DNA of 6,504 nucleotides from Deltaproteobacteria bacterium RBG_13_52_11 (GTDB taxonomy: Bacteria; Desulfobacterota; B13-G15; RBG-16-54-18). Numbering within the stretch: position 1 is the first letter of the stretch; each line of letters starts with the position of its first letter. A program made the translations under genes and the position numbers. The stretch covers positions 1-6,504 of the forward strand of contig MGQF01000072.1 in NCBI GenBank assembly GCA_001797745.1. Direction: 5' to 3'. Of the stretch, positions 5,365-6,504 are shown one piece after another. Under the pieces are notes generated by a model that did not search any database, had not been told where the DNA came from, and saw only the letters and a program-made list of their open reading frames with translations.

Positions 5365-6504
5365 GCTTAATATCCTCCGCCATCCAAATTGGACCATCCT
5401 GCACCGAATCCGCCTCCAGGGCATGATGGGCGATCCGTTTAATGAGTTCCGGGCTTACATTAGAACCGCCAAGACCGGACAGGTAACCCTGGGTCCTGGG
5501 ATGGCCAGGGCTGTTGACCAGGGCGGCCTTGACCTCTGAGCAGAATATGCCCTCGCGCCCCGCAGAAAGGTTACGCTCGATGACCGCGATACGTGGCACA
5601 TGGTCCAGGACGGCCCTGATTGCTGCCGTGGGAAACGGCCGGAAAACCCTGAGCTTGAAAAGCCCCACCTTCAACCCCTCCTTCCTAAGCTCTGCCAGGG
5701 CGACACGGGCAGTAGAGGTGATCGTGGCCGTCGTTAATATGACCAGTTCGGCGTCATCGCAGTCCACTGCCTCCACGAGGCCATAGCTTCGGCCGAAGAT
5801 GGCGGCAAACTCCTTCTCTACCCGCTGAATAACTTCAAGGGAATATTCCATGGCCTCCTGGGTCAGCTTTCGATATTCTCGGAATTCATTCTGGGTCACC
5901 ACCGGGACGGCATATCCGGGGTTGTCCACATCAAAGCGTTGGGGTAGGGCCACAGGTGGCAGGAAGCGATCCACCAGCTCCTGTTCCGGAACCTCTACGG
6001 GCTCCATGAAGTGAGAGATGAAGTTGGCCTCCAGCATCACCATGACGGGGAGCAGAACCTCCTCCGCAATGCGAAATGCCTGGATGACAGTATCCAGAGA
6101 TTCCTGATTGTCTTCACAATAAAACTGGAGCCATCCCGTATCCCGCTGGGAGAGGGAGTCGGTCTGATCGCTCCAGAATGCCCAGGGGGCTGCCAGGGTG
6201 CGGTTGACGATAGCCATGACTACCGCAGTGCGACAGCCTGAAGCGAAGTGGAGCATCTCATGCATAAGGGCCAACCCCTGAGAGGAGGTGGCGGTGAAGG
6301 TCCGCGCCCCGGTCAGAGAAGCGGCAAGGCAGGAAGCCATGGCGGAGTGTTCCGACTCCATACGCATCATGGTGCCGCCCAGCTCGCCGGCCTCATCCCA
6401 CTCAGCGAGTTTCTCATATATGGGGGTTTGAGGTGTAATAGGATATGCGGCCACCACCTGAGGTCGACACATTCGCGCCGCCTCGGCCACCGCATGGTTA
6501 CCCG
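5339..6504 (-). CDS. porA: 2-oxoacid (pyruvate):ferredoxin oxidoreductase, alpha subunit (5' end missing)
   Basis: The frame stays open to the window edge. Its first visible residues GNHAVAEAARM match the usual PorA start (EGNEAVAEA...), so only a few residues are missing and the GTG at 6490 is unlikely to be the start. Pyrimidine-binding domain I holds YPITPQTP, whose threonine contacts the 2-oxoacid, and the cofactor-activating glutamate region ESEH. It continues through GARTFTATSSQGLALMHE, VNR and RDTGWLQFYCEDNQES. Domain II (visible residues ~245-345) is the transketolase-C-like part with LKVGLFKLRVFRPFP and AVIERNLSAG. It pairs with PorB to form the ThDP active site. The gamma (porG) and delta (porD, ferredoxin-like) subunits of a four-subunit enzyme are not in the window; in the common GDAB order they would lie just beyond the right edge. 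Confidence 0.93.
   Translation of the reverse strand, partial: GNHAVAEAARMCRPQVVAAYPITPQTPIYEKLAEWDEAGELGGTMMRMESEHSAMASCLAASLTGARTFTATSSQGLALMHEMLHFASGCRTAVVMAIVNRTLAAPWAFWSDQTDSLSQRDTGWLQFYCEDNQESLDTVIQAFRIAEEVLLPVMVMLEANFISHFMEPVEVPEQELVDRFLPPVALPQRFDVDNPGYAVPVVTQNEFREYRKLTQEAMEYSLEVIQRVEKEFAAIFGRSYGLVEAVDCDDAELVILTTATITSTARVALAELRKEGLKVGLFKLRVFRPFPTAAIRAVLDHVPRIAVIERNLSAGREGIFCSEVKAALVNSPGHPRTQGYLSGLGGSNVSPELIKRIAHHALEADSVQDGPIWMAEDIKHATDDTSS

Noticed and set aside
5365..5424. Upstream ATG at 5424 as the porB start.
   Set aside because: The extra residues are arginine-rich, lie within porA, and the Shine-Dalgarno site GGAGGA sits before the ATG at 5364.
6488..6490. GTG as the start of porA.
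   Set aside because: The frame continues upstream with GNHA, matching the conserved PorA N-terminus, so the true start is beyond the window.

Overview
The window looks like chromosomal DNA from an anaerobic Desulfobacterota-type bacterium (the former Deltaproteobacteria, for example the syntrophic or sulfate-reducing groups). The basis is the 5' end of the 16S rRNA, the leader in front of it, and the anaerobic gene content: a ferredoxin-dependent 2-oxoacid oxidoreductase, a TRAP-type solute-binding protein and a lactate-racemase-family enzyme. The taxonomic call is an inference from signature stretches, not from an alignment.

Left part (1-1010), stable-RNA genes. The minus strand carries the first ~332 nt of a 16S rRNA gene, running off the left edge. 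Its upstream region (333-519) holds two tandem promoters whose -35 and -10 hexamers are both perfect sigma70 consensus (TTGACA / TATAAT), a boxA-like antitermination element and several inverted repeats. Transcribed the opposite way are tRNA-Lys(UUU) and tRNA-Glu(UUC), both with encoded CCA, separated by a spacer with a 9-bp inverted repeat and followed by a rho-independent terminator.

Middle (1011-1847): a plus-strand J-domain protein with an intact HPD motif, no zinc finger and apparently only one of the two usual DnaJ C-terminal substrate-binding domains. It converges on the minus-strand genes; a hairpin plus U-run at 1879-1906 is best read as the terminator of the minus-strand operon.

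Right part (1964-6504), a minus-strand gene series read from right to left: porA (5' end cut by the window edge), porB (overlapping porA by 26 bp), an orphan dctP-type TRAP binding protein, and a LarA/DUF2088-family protein. Spacings and Shine-Dalgarno sites suggest one operon. The leader of dctP is a 35-nt purine run with extra GGAGGG cores, and an 18-bp perfect hairpin without a U-run sits between dctP and larA. My working hypothesis is a cassette for import and oxidation of an alpha-hydroxy or 2-oxo carboxylic acid such as lactate or pyruvate: the binding protein captures the acid, the LarA-like enzyme interconverts enantiomers, and the oxidoreductase turns the 2-oxoacid into acyl-CoA, CO2 and reduced ferredoxin. 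A hydroxyacid dehydrogenase, the TRAP membrane subunits and the nickel-pincer cofactor genes are not in the window.
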